A stretch of DNA of 64,000 nt. Source: Charina bottae. Its lineage: Eukaryota > Chordata > Lepidosauria > Squamata > Charinaidae. The stretch spans positions 9,897,501-9,961,500 of the forward strand of contig JALMGJ010000025.1 of assembly GCA_023362775.1 (NCBI GenBank), written 5' to 3'. The first letter of the stretch is position 1. Each line of letters begins with the position of its first letter. Below are positions 22,701 to 32,510 of this stretch, one piece after another. The position numbers and the translations under genes were made by a program. The notes under the pieces were generated by a model, which was not told the origin of the DNA, made no database searches, and saw only the letters and a program-made list of their open reading frames with translations.

Positions 22701-23930
22701 GAGGGCCACTCCCCCCTCTGGTGCCAGCCAGGTCTCGGTAATACACACCAGGTCGGCCCCCTCATCCGTGATCAAGTCACTTATAAGGGGGGCTTTGTTG
22801 TTCACCGACCTGGCATTCAACAGCAGCAGCCGGAGACCGGAGCCCACGAGGATCTGCTTACCAGGGCCTGGGTGTGAACACGGGGGGCCGGAACACACCA
22901 CCGGTAACAAACACCGGGGGCGCCTTCCCCAAAGATGGCTTGCCCTCCGGTTCCCGTCATACCGTCCCCTGCCCGTCACCACCCGAATCAAATGGCCCGC
23001 CATATAGCCCCCAGAGATTCCCGGTTCTGACCCAGTAGCCTCCACTCCCAGGCCTCCGGAATTCTTAGGCTTAATTAAGAGTCCCTTATCCCATCCATCC
23101 ATCATGCACTCCCATACACTCTTGGGCAGTGGTAAGACCCCCCAGTGCACCAGCTCTCGCTCTCGGCACTGGTAAGGGTCTAGCACCACCCCACTCACAC
23201 CCTGCACCTCTCCCCCAACTTCTCTCACTGGTCGGGGAGAGGTACCAACACTCGCCACAATCACTCCTGCCCCACCTGACTCTCACCCAGGGGGTGCTCT
23301 TCCACACTCATACAATCTTAGCCCCCCTCCCTCGTCTCTCACCTGAGGGGGGGGTCCACATTCACATCAAGGGACTCTTCCAAGTTCTCTGCCGCCTTAG
23401 CTCAATGGTGTTAATCCGAGCAATTGTTATTATTCTTATGCCCTGATCAACAGGGCTATCGGTCCGGCCTCCGTCCCATCCGCGTCTTCCACGGCTGCCG
23501 GGTTCGGCACCAGTTCCAAACAGCTCCCACATCAGGAGCCTCCGGGCCCTCTCAGAAAGTGGCCCAGGAAAAGACCAGATAGTCTGTAGCGGGGGGGGGG
23601 CGCCTCGTCCGTCTCCCACTCCACTCCATAGCCTCTGGCAGCCCTTGATAGTCCTTGATAGTCTCCGGAAGCTCCGAGGGCTTCGCTGCACCCGCTGGAC
23701 TCCCTTCTGAGCCGCCCCGGGTCTGCTAGGCCCCCACCAACTCCACCGGCCTAGCTCACCTCCGACGGCCCCAGGCTCCAGCGGTCGATTTTGGAGGCTT
23801 CCAAAAGCCTCTAGCAGCTCTCAAAAAGACATCAGTCCCCACAAGCCCCGCTGGTCGAACTCGAAGGCTCGCGTTCAGAGTCTTCCGACCTTAATGGACT
23901 CCAGTTCAAATGTTATTTGACCATTCAGGT
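19787..23930 (-). mobile_element. Near full-length L2-type LINE
   Basis: A GC-rich, CpG-rich block in AT-rich surroundings. The right edge (5' end on minus) lies near 23890-23930 and is set only by the composition change. The left edge is the (AAAT)n tail (tttattta run at 19787-19812). The 3' UTR on minus contains 'gtaacccgcccagagtccc...gggagatgggcgggg', the tail motif repeated in the fragment at 50.9 kb and in several small remnants. It has one long ORF (19980-23264) and about 650 bp of 5' UTR. No target-site duplication could be recognised. The 5' UTR is too short for a separate full ORF1. Confidence 0.85.
19980..23264 (-). CDS. L2-type LINE endonuclease/reverse transcriptase, intact 1094 aa
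   Basis: This is the retrotransposition enzyme: an AP-type endonuclease that nicks target DNA and a reverse transcriptase that primes on the nick. Endonuclease domain, about residues 143-357: N150 in LLLNARSVNNK, E177 in ITETWL, D283 and N285 in LEDFNLP (the usual GDFN has become EDFN), and SDH at 348-350. RT domain, about 610-880: LDLSAAFDTVDH with D712, GVPQGSVLSPLLF from about 768, and YADD at 801-804. A C-terminal region follows with the family's LRELHWLPVCFRVQFKVLV block and an ALWNILPPEVR block near the end. The AFDTVDH and YADDTQLY wording is typical of the L2 clade rather than CR1. The frame is open throughout, which is unusual for a vertebrate LINE copy and implies recent activity. 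The start is taken at the first Met. The first 140 residues have no recognised domain, so the true start may lie further in. Confidence 0.9.
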   Translation of the reverse strand: MIVASVGTSPRPVREVGGEVQGVSGVVLDPYQCRERELVHWGVLPLPKSVWECMMDGWDKGLLIKPKNSGGLGVEATGSEPGISGGYMAGHLIRVVTGRGRYDGNRRASHLWGRRPRCLLPVVCSGPPCSHPGPGKQILVGSGLRLLLLNARSVNNKAPLISDLITDEGADLVCITETWLAPEGGVALSEMCPAGFQVWHQPRHRGRGGGVAVVIRESLVAFRGAAPQVAGCETLFFKLGSREQLGVLLLYQPPCCVATSLPELLEAVSGLAVEFPRLMVLEDFNLPSLGRDSEAAREFIATMAAMGLSQIIRDPTRDSGLTPDLVFLSEQWQCDLRGELHLSPLSWSDHALVTLRLSCAAPLRREAGPIQMVRPRRLMDPVRFQKELGVIPEDLLHGPVELLAAAWNRAAAGALDKIAPMRPLRPCLARRSPWFSEELRALKRVKRRLERRWRKTKTESDRTQSRAAVKAYLVAVRAAKREYFSALIASTECRPTALFKITRSFLGREQRETHLQGRSEEFSEHLQDKIAQIHSKLDSKRETGSVEMPGARTYHVIWEQFDPVAPEEVDRILRTVNATTCQLDPCPSWLVKSASQVTCGWVQAMINLSLSQGVFLEAFKEALVHPLLKKPSLDPTILGNFRPVSHLPFLGKVVEKVVAWQLQRTLEETDYLDPFQSGFRPGYGTETALVALIDDLWRERDGGSASILALLDLSAAFDTVDHGILLGRLRELGVGGVVLRWFASFLQGRSQSVLIGEERADPRPLICGVPQGSVLSPLLFNIYMKPLGEIIRHHGMRYHQYADDTQLYISIPGEVGDAVDALSQCLEAVGVWMGNNRLQLNPGKTEWLWIDGPARSGKLSSLVLGGVALLRSDPVRNLGVLLDSRLLLEEQVAVTARRAFAQLRVVRQLRPFLDQEALRTVTHALVISRIDYCNALYMGLPLKSIRKLQLVQNAAARAVMGAMRSAHVTPLLRELHWLPVCFRVQFKVLVITFKALHGIGPGYLRDRLVPITSTRPTRACREGMLRTPSTREFHLAGSRRRAFSAIAPALWNILPPEVRLAPSLLAFRKALKTWLCRRSWDDRGGSASWGWLAP

Positions 23931-24432
23931 CCAGCTCTGATTTTCAAGTTAAATTATTCTTTCTCTGATGAAGAAACAGAGGACTGGAAGGCTCAAGTTG
24001 AGTGAAGAGCTCATAATCTCCAACAGCAGGCCCAGGTTGCTCCATATACTCACTGTTCCTGACCTACCAGCATCCTCCTTCACAATAACGCCCCCATGGA
24101 TGAATGGGTGCTTCTCTGGCTTTGGAATGAAACTAGTATGGTTTCTCACTAGATAGGTTAGGACAGAAGTCCAGAAGGCTGAGCAAGCTGCAGTGGAGAA
24201 GGAGCCAGTGTAGAACTAGTTGTGGCCATGTGAACAAACCGTTGCCTAATTTAGATAATAAACTTACTCCTGCTACTGAGATGGCAGCTGATTTGGGAAC
24301 ACCAACAGATGGTGGTAGCAGTAGTAGTGGTAGCAGCTGTTCGCACACTTTCGTCTTCCTTTTTTCTATAGTGGCTGGTAGTGGGGCCTCACACTTGGAT
24401 TGCTATGTCTGGGCCACAAAAATCTGGATGAG
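23931..24432. other. No recognised feature
   Basis: Flank of the L2 insertion. It includes a (GTA)n-like tract near 24311-24340. No motif in the short ORFs. Confidence 0.45.
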
Positions 24433-24482
24433 CACTAGATGGCAGCCAGCAGAATGTAGATTTACTTTGCTGCCATCTAGTG
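24433..24482. promoter_or_regulatory. Inverted pair of CTCF-like motifs
   Basis: CACTAGATGGCAG (24433-24445) and its exact reverse complement CTGCCATCTAGTG (24470-24482) face each other across 24 bp. The extended minus-strand form CCACTAGATGGCAG fits the core of the vertebrate CTCF consensus. Such motifs are often carried by repeats, so this may be the end of a transposon-derived fold-back rather than a working insulator site. Confidence 0.4.
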
Positions 24483-24610
24483 GTCATCTTGATTTTTGAA
24501 GTCCTACCCCATATGATCTGGTTTATTAAAAGTGTGGGGCAAGAAGTAGGTGGCTAGGGGCAGCCTGGCGGGGCTCTGTGTATCTATGGGTCCAAAGGCA
24601 GCTGCTTCAT

Positions 24611-24740
24611 TTATTTATTTAATTTCATTTGACTTAGATGCCACCTGACGCCAATTGACTCTGGGCAGCTCACAGCATAAAAATAAAATAGCAAGTATAT
24701 AATCAAAATAGAACATGAAACAGAACATAAAACATCTGCC
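24611..24740 (-). mobile_element. LINE 3' tail fragment (L2/CR1 type)
   Basis: 'tttatttatttaatttcatttgacttagatgccacctgacgcc...gactctgggcagctcacagc' is the plus-strand view of an L2/CR1-type 3' UTR tail with its AAAT repeats. No coding sequence. Confidence 0.6.
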
Positions 24741-24828
24741 TTCATTCTATTTATGCCATTGTTTTCACTGGTGCTCCATATCAAGACATCTGCCACTGGA
24801 TTAAACACTCTATATTACTTAATGGAAT

Positions 24829-24905
24829 TTCCTTCCTTCCTTCCTTCCTTCCTTCCTTCCTTCCTTCCTTCCTTCCTTCCTTCCTTCCTTCCTTCCTTCC
24901 TTCCT

Positions 24906-24969
<64 letters not shown>

Positions 24970-24975
24970 TCCTCT
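24829..24975. repeat. (CCTT)n(TTTC)n microsatellite
   Basis: About 19 CCTT units switch to about 16 TTTC units, then an irregular pyrimidine run continues to about 25021. The long K/E/R-rich and F/L/S/P-rich ORFs through it are artefacts. Confidence 0.97.
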
Positions 24976-25021
24976 CTTCCCTCCCTCCCTCCTTTCCTCT
25001 CTTCCCTCCTTCCTCTCTCTC

Positions 25022-25462
25022 TCAAAATTAGACTGCAGCATCATCACTCAGCTGCTGCTATACAATATCTGGCATATTTAGGGCAGGCAACAAAAAGCAG
25101 ATTTTTACAATGGAGTATACAAATACTACAGCTATCCACTGATAAAATACAATTAAGGAGACGTCCCTAAAACACATTCTGAAACATTATAGAAGATTTG
25201 ACAGCCACCTGGGCTGGATGTATTTGTGTTAGTAGTGCATTGGCAAAGACTAGAGATAGAAAAGGTTTTTTTAAAAAGAGATTTGAAGGTGGCATGAAAA
25301 AAGCATCATTACTCATGGTAACCACACTCTTTCTTGGTCTCATCAGTATGTAATTCAATCTTGGGGAAGCCCTCTAAAAATGTTGATTCATACACAGCTA
25401 TGATAGAATAGCCTTTGTGGACTTCTGTGAGAAGAAGAAGAAAACACACACCCAGCAGCAAG
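25022..25462. other. No recognised feature
   Basis: Short AT-rich interval between the pyrimidine microsatellite and the MITE. Nothing seen. Confidence 0.45.
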
Positions 25463-25470
25463 GGCATAGA

Positions 25471-25734
25471 TAGGCTGACCATATTTCCTTGAGAGGAAAA
25501 CGGGATCCTAACCTACCCATGGCTCACCGGACAAAGTGGGCGCGTGCGTGTCCGAGCGCGTGCGCACATGCGCACATGCGCACACAGGTGCGTGGGCGCA
25601 CGGGCAGGTGCAGGCCGGCGAGCGGGCTTCACCGTGGGAACTTTCAAAAACAGGACAAAATGGATATTTTTCTGAAAACGACGGGACGGTCGGGAATTGT
25701 TTAGAAAACGGGACTATCTTTTATGGTCAGCCTA
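25471..25734. mobile_element. hAT-type MITE, 264 bp, 8-bp TSD
   Basis: Terminal inverted repeats TAGGCTGACCATA and TATGGTCAGCCTA are exact over 13 bp, and the exact 8-bp duplication GGCATAGA flanks both sides (25463-25470, 25735-25742). An 8-bp TSD is the hallmark of hAT elements. Subterminal 'gaggaaaacggga' and 'gaaaacgggactatc' repeat the AAAACGGGA word near both ends in the same orientation. The centre is very GC/CpG-rich with alternating purine-pyrimidine sequence. No transposase is encoded, so it depends on an autonomous hAT elsewhere. Confidence 0.85.
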
Positions 25735-25742
25735 GGCATAGA

Positions 25743-27548
25743 GTGCTAAGTTTACACTTTCAAAGAGTGATCTTTGCTCTCTGACAATATAACTGTTTAC
25801 AATAGTACATTGTTTCCAATACTGCAAAGTACAATTTCCTATATTATATGTTTTCAGAGGAAATTATAGCAACATTTAGAATGAACATGGATCATTCTCA
25901 GAATAACCATGGATCATTCGCAGAATGAGCACAGATGCTTAGGACTGCCTATGTTGCACTCCTAAGCAGACACTGAAGATTAAGTTGGAATTGTATCTCT
26001 GGAGGTTGGATGGGAATTGAATTCAACAACTTTGAATATGTATTAAATGATTATTTATAGGGCAAACGTTCTCTGGATTTTTGTTTGTTTGTTTGTTTTT
26101 AATGCAGGTTATCACAGAAGGAAAAAACAGATGAGAGAACAGATGAGAAACTGCCATGAACGAGAAAGAGAATAATTTATTTATCTCTATGCTGAATTAT
26201 AGCATAAACACTGATGACCTTGAAAAGGTATTAAAAATCAATTTTCCAAATGAAGTGCTTTTATAAGGGACAGAATCCAAGTGGCCATGAGATGCGATTT
26301 CTATTTCCAGTCATTCTATGAGATTCAATAACTTAAATCAGGGGACACTTCAGGGGACTGCCTTCGATGTAATATTGAACTCATTGTTTTTTGAGTAATT
26401 TTACAACCAATTAAGATACATCTCACTTGAGGCACAAATGGCCAGGCTCAACCAATCATATTTGATATGATACTACTTTTCTTATGCATCAAAGATTTAT
26501 TTTTTTCCATAAAGAAGTTGTATCTTTACTCCCAAAAGTGTAAATATGCATCGGCATGTGTCTGCGCACACACATACACCATCTGTGTATGCTTGTTTCT
26601 GATCACTACTTCTTCCATTGCTGGGCCCTAATTTTAGCATAGATTGGGCTTTGTTATATTGCCACGCCTCCATCATTCCACTTAATCTTCTAACTGAGGA
26701 CTGTAAAATTATAAGGCTCAAATTACTCAAAAACCTTAGAGTAATTTTGCCAGTCCAAAGAGCTAAGAATCCCAACCCTTCTTTTCTGGGAGAAGGAAAG
26801 GCTGTAACAGCACAATTAGTAACTAGCTGCTTGTGATTCTCAGAATCGGAATCCATTGCTGAATGCTATGACACAGGGAGAAGGCAAGGGAGGAAGGGGA
26901 ATCACACAGAGAAAAAGATTGGGGAGTGAAGCTGAGTGGGAAAGTCAGAAGACAGACACATTCTTTCCACCTCTTCCTGACAACATCCCTGGCCTACACA
27001 TGCATGACTAGTGAGGGCAACAGAAAAATAACAAGACAGAGATGGTCTATAATTGTACTCCAGATACCAAGGAAGAAAGCCATCCTCTGAGACTAGAGTA
27101 ATTGTTTGCTTATTGCTTAAGGTGGAAGAGAGTGTCATCCACTGTGACCGGAATGGAAAAAACGAGAAGGCTGCTGGTCTACTGCCGCTGAAAGGCCTGC
27201 GCTATTAAAATGCGGCTGGTAAACAACTCGTGCTATTTTTATTTCCAGCAGCATAATAGTTTGGGGTTTTCCACTGCTCAGTTAATTTCATCCAGACTTT
27301 TAATACCCAGCCTGCAGGATTCATGGACAATTACATAGTTAGGAAATCCAGCTCTAGAATACTAGATAACAGCAGCTGCATTTCCTCATTAAAAGTATCA
27401 GAATGTGATTGTGTAATTCTTAATGGGCTGGCTGGTCAAACTACTGGTTTGAACATTATGGAAATATTTAAATAGTAATAGCAGATGTTGCTTCTCCCTT
27501 TAGTAATACCTGGACATTATGGCTTATCATTATTAATGCTTAGTTAAT
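25743..27548. other. No recognised feature
   Basis: AT-rich sequence with a short (GTTT)n near 26081-26098. The longest ORF is 119 codons (minus, 26497-26856) without a motif. Confidence 0.5.
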
Positions 27549-27712
27549 AGGAGAAAACCACACCCCCACCAACACTGACAGGGCAAGCTACTGTATATAA
27601 ACAGGGAGCAAACCCAACACTCAATTGCACTGATGATGTTACCTAGTCAGGTAATGAAATGTCTGCAAGCAAACAACAAGCTCAGAGAACACCAAGGGCT
27701 CCACAGAGCAAT
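27549..27712 (+). mobile_element. Penelope-like element terminal fragment
   Basis: Collinear with the sequence downstream of the GIY-YIG ORF at 48280-48440: 'ggagaaaaccacacccccaccaacac', 'gacagggcaagcta', a TATA-like 'tatataaacaggga', then a hammerhead-like core and 'caagctcagagaacaccaagg'. It is a solo piece of the Penelope terminal repeat (pLTR) with no coding part. The TATA-like box 30-40 bp before the ribozyme is shared by both copies. Confidence 0.7.
27625..27669 (+). ncRNA. Hammerhead ribozyme of Penelope type
   Basis: Stem I strands UUGCA (27625-27629) and UGCAA (27664-27668) are exactly complementary. The core box CUGAUGA is at 27630-27636. Stem II is UUACCU/AGGUAA with a 4-nt loop, and the core box GAAA is at 27656-27659. 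A minimal stem III then leads to GUC, the expected cleavage triplet (27661-27663). The unpaired bases beside stem II deviate from the ideal G-C closing pair. Hammerhead motifs with very short stem III are known from Penelope-like retroelement terminal repeats. Whether this copy is active is unknown. Confidence 0.65.
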
Positions 27713-27918
27713 CTTTAAAAACTGCTTGGAAACTATAACTGGTCCAAATTCAGGGGTCTGGATTGCTGACTTACACTGAAGACATGTAATTGTGAAGATA
27801 ATTTAGATCCTGGATTGCAAGGTAACATTAGGTAGGTAGGAATGTTAGGAATGTTAGGTAACCCCTAACATTCTGGCAATTAAACTCTATTGGAGCCTGT
27901 GAACTGAGGCCTTCCCAC

Positions 27919-27919
<1 letters not shown>

Positions 27920-27960
<41 letters not shown>

Positions 27961-28022
27961 TCCTCCTCCTCCTCCTCCTCCTCCTCCTCCTCCTCCTCCT
28001 CCTCCTCCTCCTCCTCCTCCTC
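27920..28022. repeat. (AAT)n(TCC)n microsatellite
   Basis: About 13 AAT units joined directly to about 21 TCC units. The poly-E/poly-L ORF is an artefact. Confidence 0.97.
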
Positions 28023-30035
28023 TTTTGATGCTATATTGGCACCTAGGGACATTTGGGGGTATTCATGATAGTACTCAGTGCAGCCCATTTCTGTAGTTTG
28101 CCAATAATTACATTGAGCCTCAAAGAGCTAGCCAGGGACAGGGACAGGCAGCAGCAGAGGAATGTTGTGAAGATGGCTGTGAATGCATTCACATGCACAG
28201 TTCAGTGCAGATGGAGACTTAAGGAATTCTGGTCTAAGAGGAGGGGATAATGAGATCATTGTAACTGTCTCTCCTTGGGTCACATTTTCTCTCACTGGGA
28301 CCCTGAAAGATCAATCAGGTCAGCTCAGTAACACACAGTGGAACTGGTGGGGGTACATGTTTTGTCTGCTGCCTGACATCACTGGGTTGCACTGGCCTGT
28401 CCATCAGTCATCCACATTTTTGCTTGAGATTAAGAAGGGGAGTCTCCATATGTATAACTGGATGTGTGGGTCTGCCTTCCACAGCTTTCAGATAAGGCCC
28501 AGAGCTGTGAAGACGGAAAGAGTGAATCATTGAAGGAAGAGCCAACACAATCCCTCTCTCCATTCCTGTGTTTGACATTTCTGTGGTGGGTGTAACTGAA
28601 CATCCTTCTTTGTCAATCTAAATAAGCACCTTGGAAGAAAAGCATGTTATAATAGAAATGAACAAATAATGATTGCATTCCTCTGTTCGCAACACACCAG
28701 ACAGTGGTGGCTGGGAGGGGGGGGGGACTGTTTACACATTGCCAATTGAGCCTCTATAGTTCAGAAATGCACTGTATAACAACTGCCTCTTAACAAAGCA
28801 GATGTGAATATGCAATGTGGAAAAGAGTGCATTCAGGTACAATTGAATAGACATAAAGAAATGTGAGATTATATAGTGAAAAGAGCCCAATGAATGAATT
28901 TAGGAACAGGAAATGTAGCATATTCATAGGATTACGTAGAATGTACTTGTACACTCTCATGAAAAGATGATCTATACAGCTTCAACCTCCATCAGGCAGC
29001 CTACCTTGTATTACATTGAAAGAATCCATAAAGATACGGGTCTTTTGCTAAATACTGCAAAGGAGTATTTATATATGAGGAATTTATCCAGATTACGGCA
29101 GAGAATGATGTAAGAAAAATGCCTGGTGAAAGTTTGTGATATATCCTTTAATTCCACAAGTTCTTCCCATCGTCTTCCCGGAGAGTGGACAAAGTCACCT
29201 TTTGTCTATGAAATTAGCTGTTGGCAGGAAACTGCTTCCAGAAAGATTTGGCTTTCTGTATTACAGTTGGAACTTCCTGACAATTGCAGAATAATAGGGA
29301 GTAAACATCAAGTTTATGTACTCGGCAAAATGTTGTTCATTGATTTTTCCCCCCTCTGAGCATAAACCTTGAAGATTCAATAACAGTTCAAAGGGCTGAA
29401 CATCTAAGAATTAAGTACACTCATAATTACGCCTGGCAGGGGTGTGAAAAAAGTCATGCTGCTTCTCCTCAAGTGGAAATTAACCTCCTACCTTTATTTT
29501 ATTTTTCCAACTATATTAAAGCCATTGGTTTGGGAGATATATATACTGTATGTATGTATCTATGTACGTACAGTATGTATGTACGTACAGTATGTATGTA
29601 TGTACAGTGTGTGTGTGTGTGTGTGTGTATAAGTGTGTGTGTGTGTGTGTGTGTTCAGTATTTGAGACTCGATTCAAAATACAATCCCTGGACATGTTGA
29701 TCAAACCACCTGCAGCTGCTTTGTGACTCAATCAAAACAGAACCCTCGGGGGGAATTATCATATTTTGGTTTCTTTTTTTATAATTGTTACTTGCTTTTT
29801 TGCTTTTTCTCAAAAAAGAAGAAAGACAATTCTGGTAGAAAAGAAGGAAATCTGAACATATACAGTATAGTATTTTGAAATGTTCAGAGTACTTGCCTTA
29901 AATTATCCAAATATTCCTACCATAACTGTTATAGGCCAGCATCATTACTGTCATATTGTAAATAATGGAGGCACAGAGTTGGAATTGACAATTTAGGGCA
30001 TCAAGTCCAATGCCTTGTCCAGGTCAAAAATCCAA
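28023..30035. other. No recognised gene; (TG)n region at 29546-29653
   Basis: AT-rich sequence. An interrupted TATG/TG microsatellite lies at about 29546-29653. A G-run of about 10 is near 28717. ORFs up to 116 codons (28183-28533) carry no motif I recognise. Confidence 0.45.
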
Positions 30036-30420
30036 ATTAAAGCCATCTAGGCAGATGGGTGTATAGCTTCAGTTTAAATACATCCGACAAAGGGGAGCCT
30101 ACCATCTCTCTGAATAATTGGTTTTATTGCCAAACTACTTTGAGGATTTCCTCCCCAATATTCATTTTGGAATCTGCCTTCCTGCATATTATTCTGTGGA
30201 ACCATGGAGAACCATGGTGCAAGAACCATGGTCTTGGCTTTCTGTGCATTTGAAGAGTGCTATCACATCCCCCTTCAGGCTTCTCTTTTCAATATTCAAC
30301 ATACCCACCACCTTGAACCTCTCTTTGCAGGACTTAATTTCTAGTTCCTTGATCGTGTTACTTTCCCTTCTTTGAACATTTTCCAGCTTGTCTGAATCCT
30401 TCCCCAAGTGACTACGCAAC
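30036..30420 (-). mobile_element. CR1/L3-type LINE 3' fragment, minus
   Basis: On plus the block 'ttgaagagtgctatcacatcccccttcaggcttctcttttcaatattcaacatacccaccaccttgaacctctctttgcaggac' is the reverse complement of the conserved CR1/L3 3' region (the 'tgatagc...ttgaagggctgtc' area). The preceding 'ggagcctaccatctctctgaataattggttttattgcc' continues the match. It is old and the frame is lost. Confidence 0.65.
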
Positions 30421-32371
30421 ATCGTATAATGATGTGGTGATTGAAAGCTCTGGAATAGAAACAGCAACCATTGCATAGAGCTTATATTGCGGATGATGCG
30501 GATTTGACTGTTTAAAGGAATTTTAAAAGAAAAAAAGGGACCCCTCCCATTTAGCAAAAAAGTTGGATTTATGTGGTAGAGAAGACAAAGGATAGTAGAT
30601 TTCATTCCTGTTAATATTCATCCTGCTATGGATTTCTTTACTCCCCAGCAGGCTCCACTGATGGGATTCTTCTGCATCCTTAGTAGCAAGATTTGAATAG
30701 TTAGCTCCAATACACAGTAGTTTCAATGGAGTGTTACTGATACTGATGAAACATGGTTGGTATGTGACAAAAATAAGGAGTGGAAATATAATTTAAAAAT
30801 TAAAAACCTTATTAATGGAGAAGGGACACCTAAAGGCCTCTAGAATTATTAACTTTCTTACCTCAGTTTAAACTATCCTAAATATTATGAGAATGCCATG
30901 ATTTTGATTCAGAACCTAGTTTTAGAAGTTAGCCATATTCTCTATTTAAATATTTCATCTAAGTCAGAGGTTTACAGACTGAGGACCTGAGGTTGCTTGT
31001 GGACCCGAAAGTCTTGGGTGAAGTCTCTCCATATGTTTTTGCCAATTTGCAATTTTTAACTTGATAGACCTTGACATATATGAAATATATGACTGGAGGG
31101 TTAATATATAAGCTAAACTAATTTTCATTAAAGATAAAATGGTAAATAAAATGTAGTTTCATCAGGGCACCATTCTTAACTTTTAGAGAGTGATCTTCAA
31201 CCCAGAGAAAAGTGTGGACCCTTGTTTTAAGTGTGTTCAATACTATGCTATGAAATATCTAGCCACCCTGATCAGTGGCTGTATATAAGGATGCACAAAT
31301 ACTCAGTAGTTCTGGAGATTTGGAGAATGGGTGGTGACTTGATCAAATTTCCAAATCAAATTAGATGCCTCCAAATTGAATTCCTTCAGAATTCCATACT
31401 AATTATTTTGTAGTTCTGTAAAACCAATGAAATTCATGTAGATCAAGGTTATGGGCGGAATGCTTGACTAAGTTGTATTTTATCAATAGCTCACCTTCAT
31501 ATGAACATACACAGTGAAGATTGTAAAACAGAAATAATTTATTTTCTAATTAAATTGGAACAAAGCAAGTTGATGCATTTCAGTTAGGAGTGAAAGAAAT
31601 AATTAATAGCTTTTAAGTAGATTCCAGGAGCACACTAATTATCAACACAGCTTCCAGGCAGGGCATGAATTGGATTTAACTACATTAACATGGACAGTAT
31701 TCTGTTTCCTTCATTTGTTTCTGATGGGATAGCTAGATAATCTGAAATGACTGGAGTGCATTATACTGTAGCTAGTATCTGCAAAGGAAAATGTATCTAC
31801 AAACAATTCAAACTTCGAGGTTTCATGTCTTCCTCTAAATCTGATATTCTCTAAAAAAAAATTCAAACAGTATTGTCCTGCTATTGTTATATTTACAAAC
31901 AACTATGTACAGTACAAAAATGTTCAAAATGTTGCCATTACATTTGCCCTGACCATCTAAAATGGAACACAATGACCATCTTCTGCAAGATGATAGTTTA
32001 TGGGAGTGCTGGGTACATATTTCCTTGTGCTTCAAAACAGCGAGGACGTTAATTTAGCAGTTCTCAAGGTGCTGGATGTTGCTTGAGCTTCTGCCATGAA
32101 ATTTCAGTCAAGGAGCAAGGGACACCCCCCCCCCCGTCAAGACTAAAACAGGTAGCACAGCCTACCTAAGGCAAATGGGTATGCTGTGTTTCACTGATCC
32201 CTTTGCTGAGCATTTCCAAATGGACTGTAAAATTCACAGGACTTGTTTGATGTAAGGCCTCTTGTTCCTAAATTGGGCAATGTATTTTAGAGAGGGTTTA
32301 AAACTGGTTTTAAAAAAGAAATGCTGTTTCTGGACCTGTTCCTAAATTCCTTTGTACCATTTAAACCAAGG
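30421..32371. other. No recognised feature
   Basis: AT-rich sequence. 30960-31225 has the feel of an old repeat (ttacagactgaggacctgag...gtgtggacccttgtttt), but no ends were found. Confidence 0.4.
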
Positions 32372-32510
32372 CTTCTAGCTTAGATGTAGCAACTTGGTGC
32401 CTCGGTATGGTTTGGATTATAATCCCCATATTCTCTTGCCAATGGCCATGCCAGCTAGAGTTGAAGGGAGCTGATGTCCTGCTAGAAAGCATCTAGTTGC
32501 CTACCTCAGT
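32372..32510. mobile_element. Palindromic MITE remnant
   Basis: 'ggattataatccccatattctcttgccaatggccatgccagctagagttgaagggagctgatgtcc' between 'acttggtgcctcgg' and 'catctagttgcctacctcag' has the mirror layout of the fold-back family seen at 4.26 kb. Confidence 0.45.

Noticed and set aside
20075..23446. Numerous plus-strand ORFs of 70-126 codons
   Set aside because: Shadows of the GC-rich L2 coding region on the opposite strand.
24753..25047. Lysine/glutamate/arginine-rich and phenylalanine/leucine/serine-rich ORFs
   Set aside because: Pure products of the CCTT/TTTC microsatellite read in different frames.
27828..28088. ORF with poly-Glu followed by poly-Leu
   Set aside because: Encoded by (TCC)n and (AAT)n arrays; no independent evidence.
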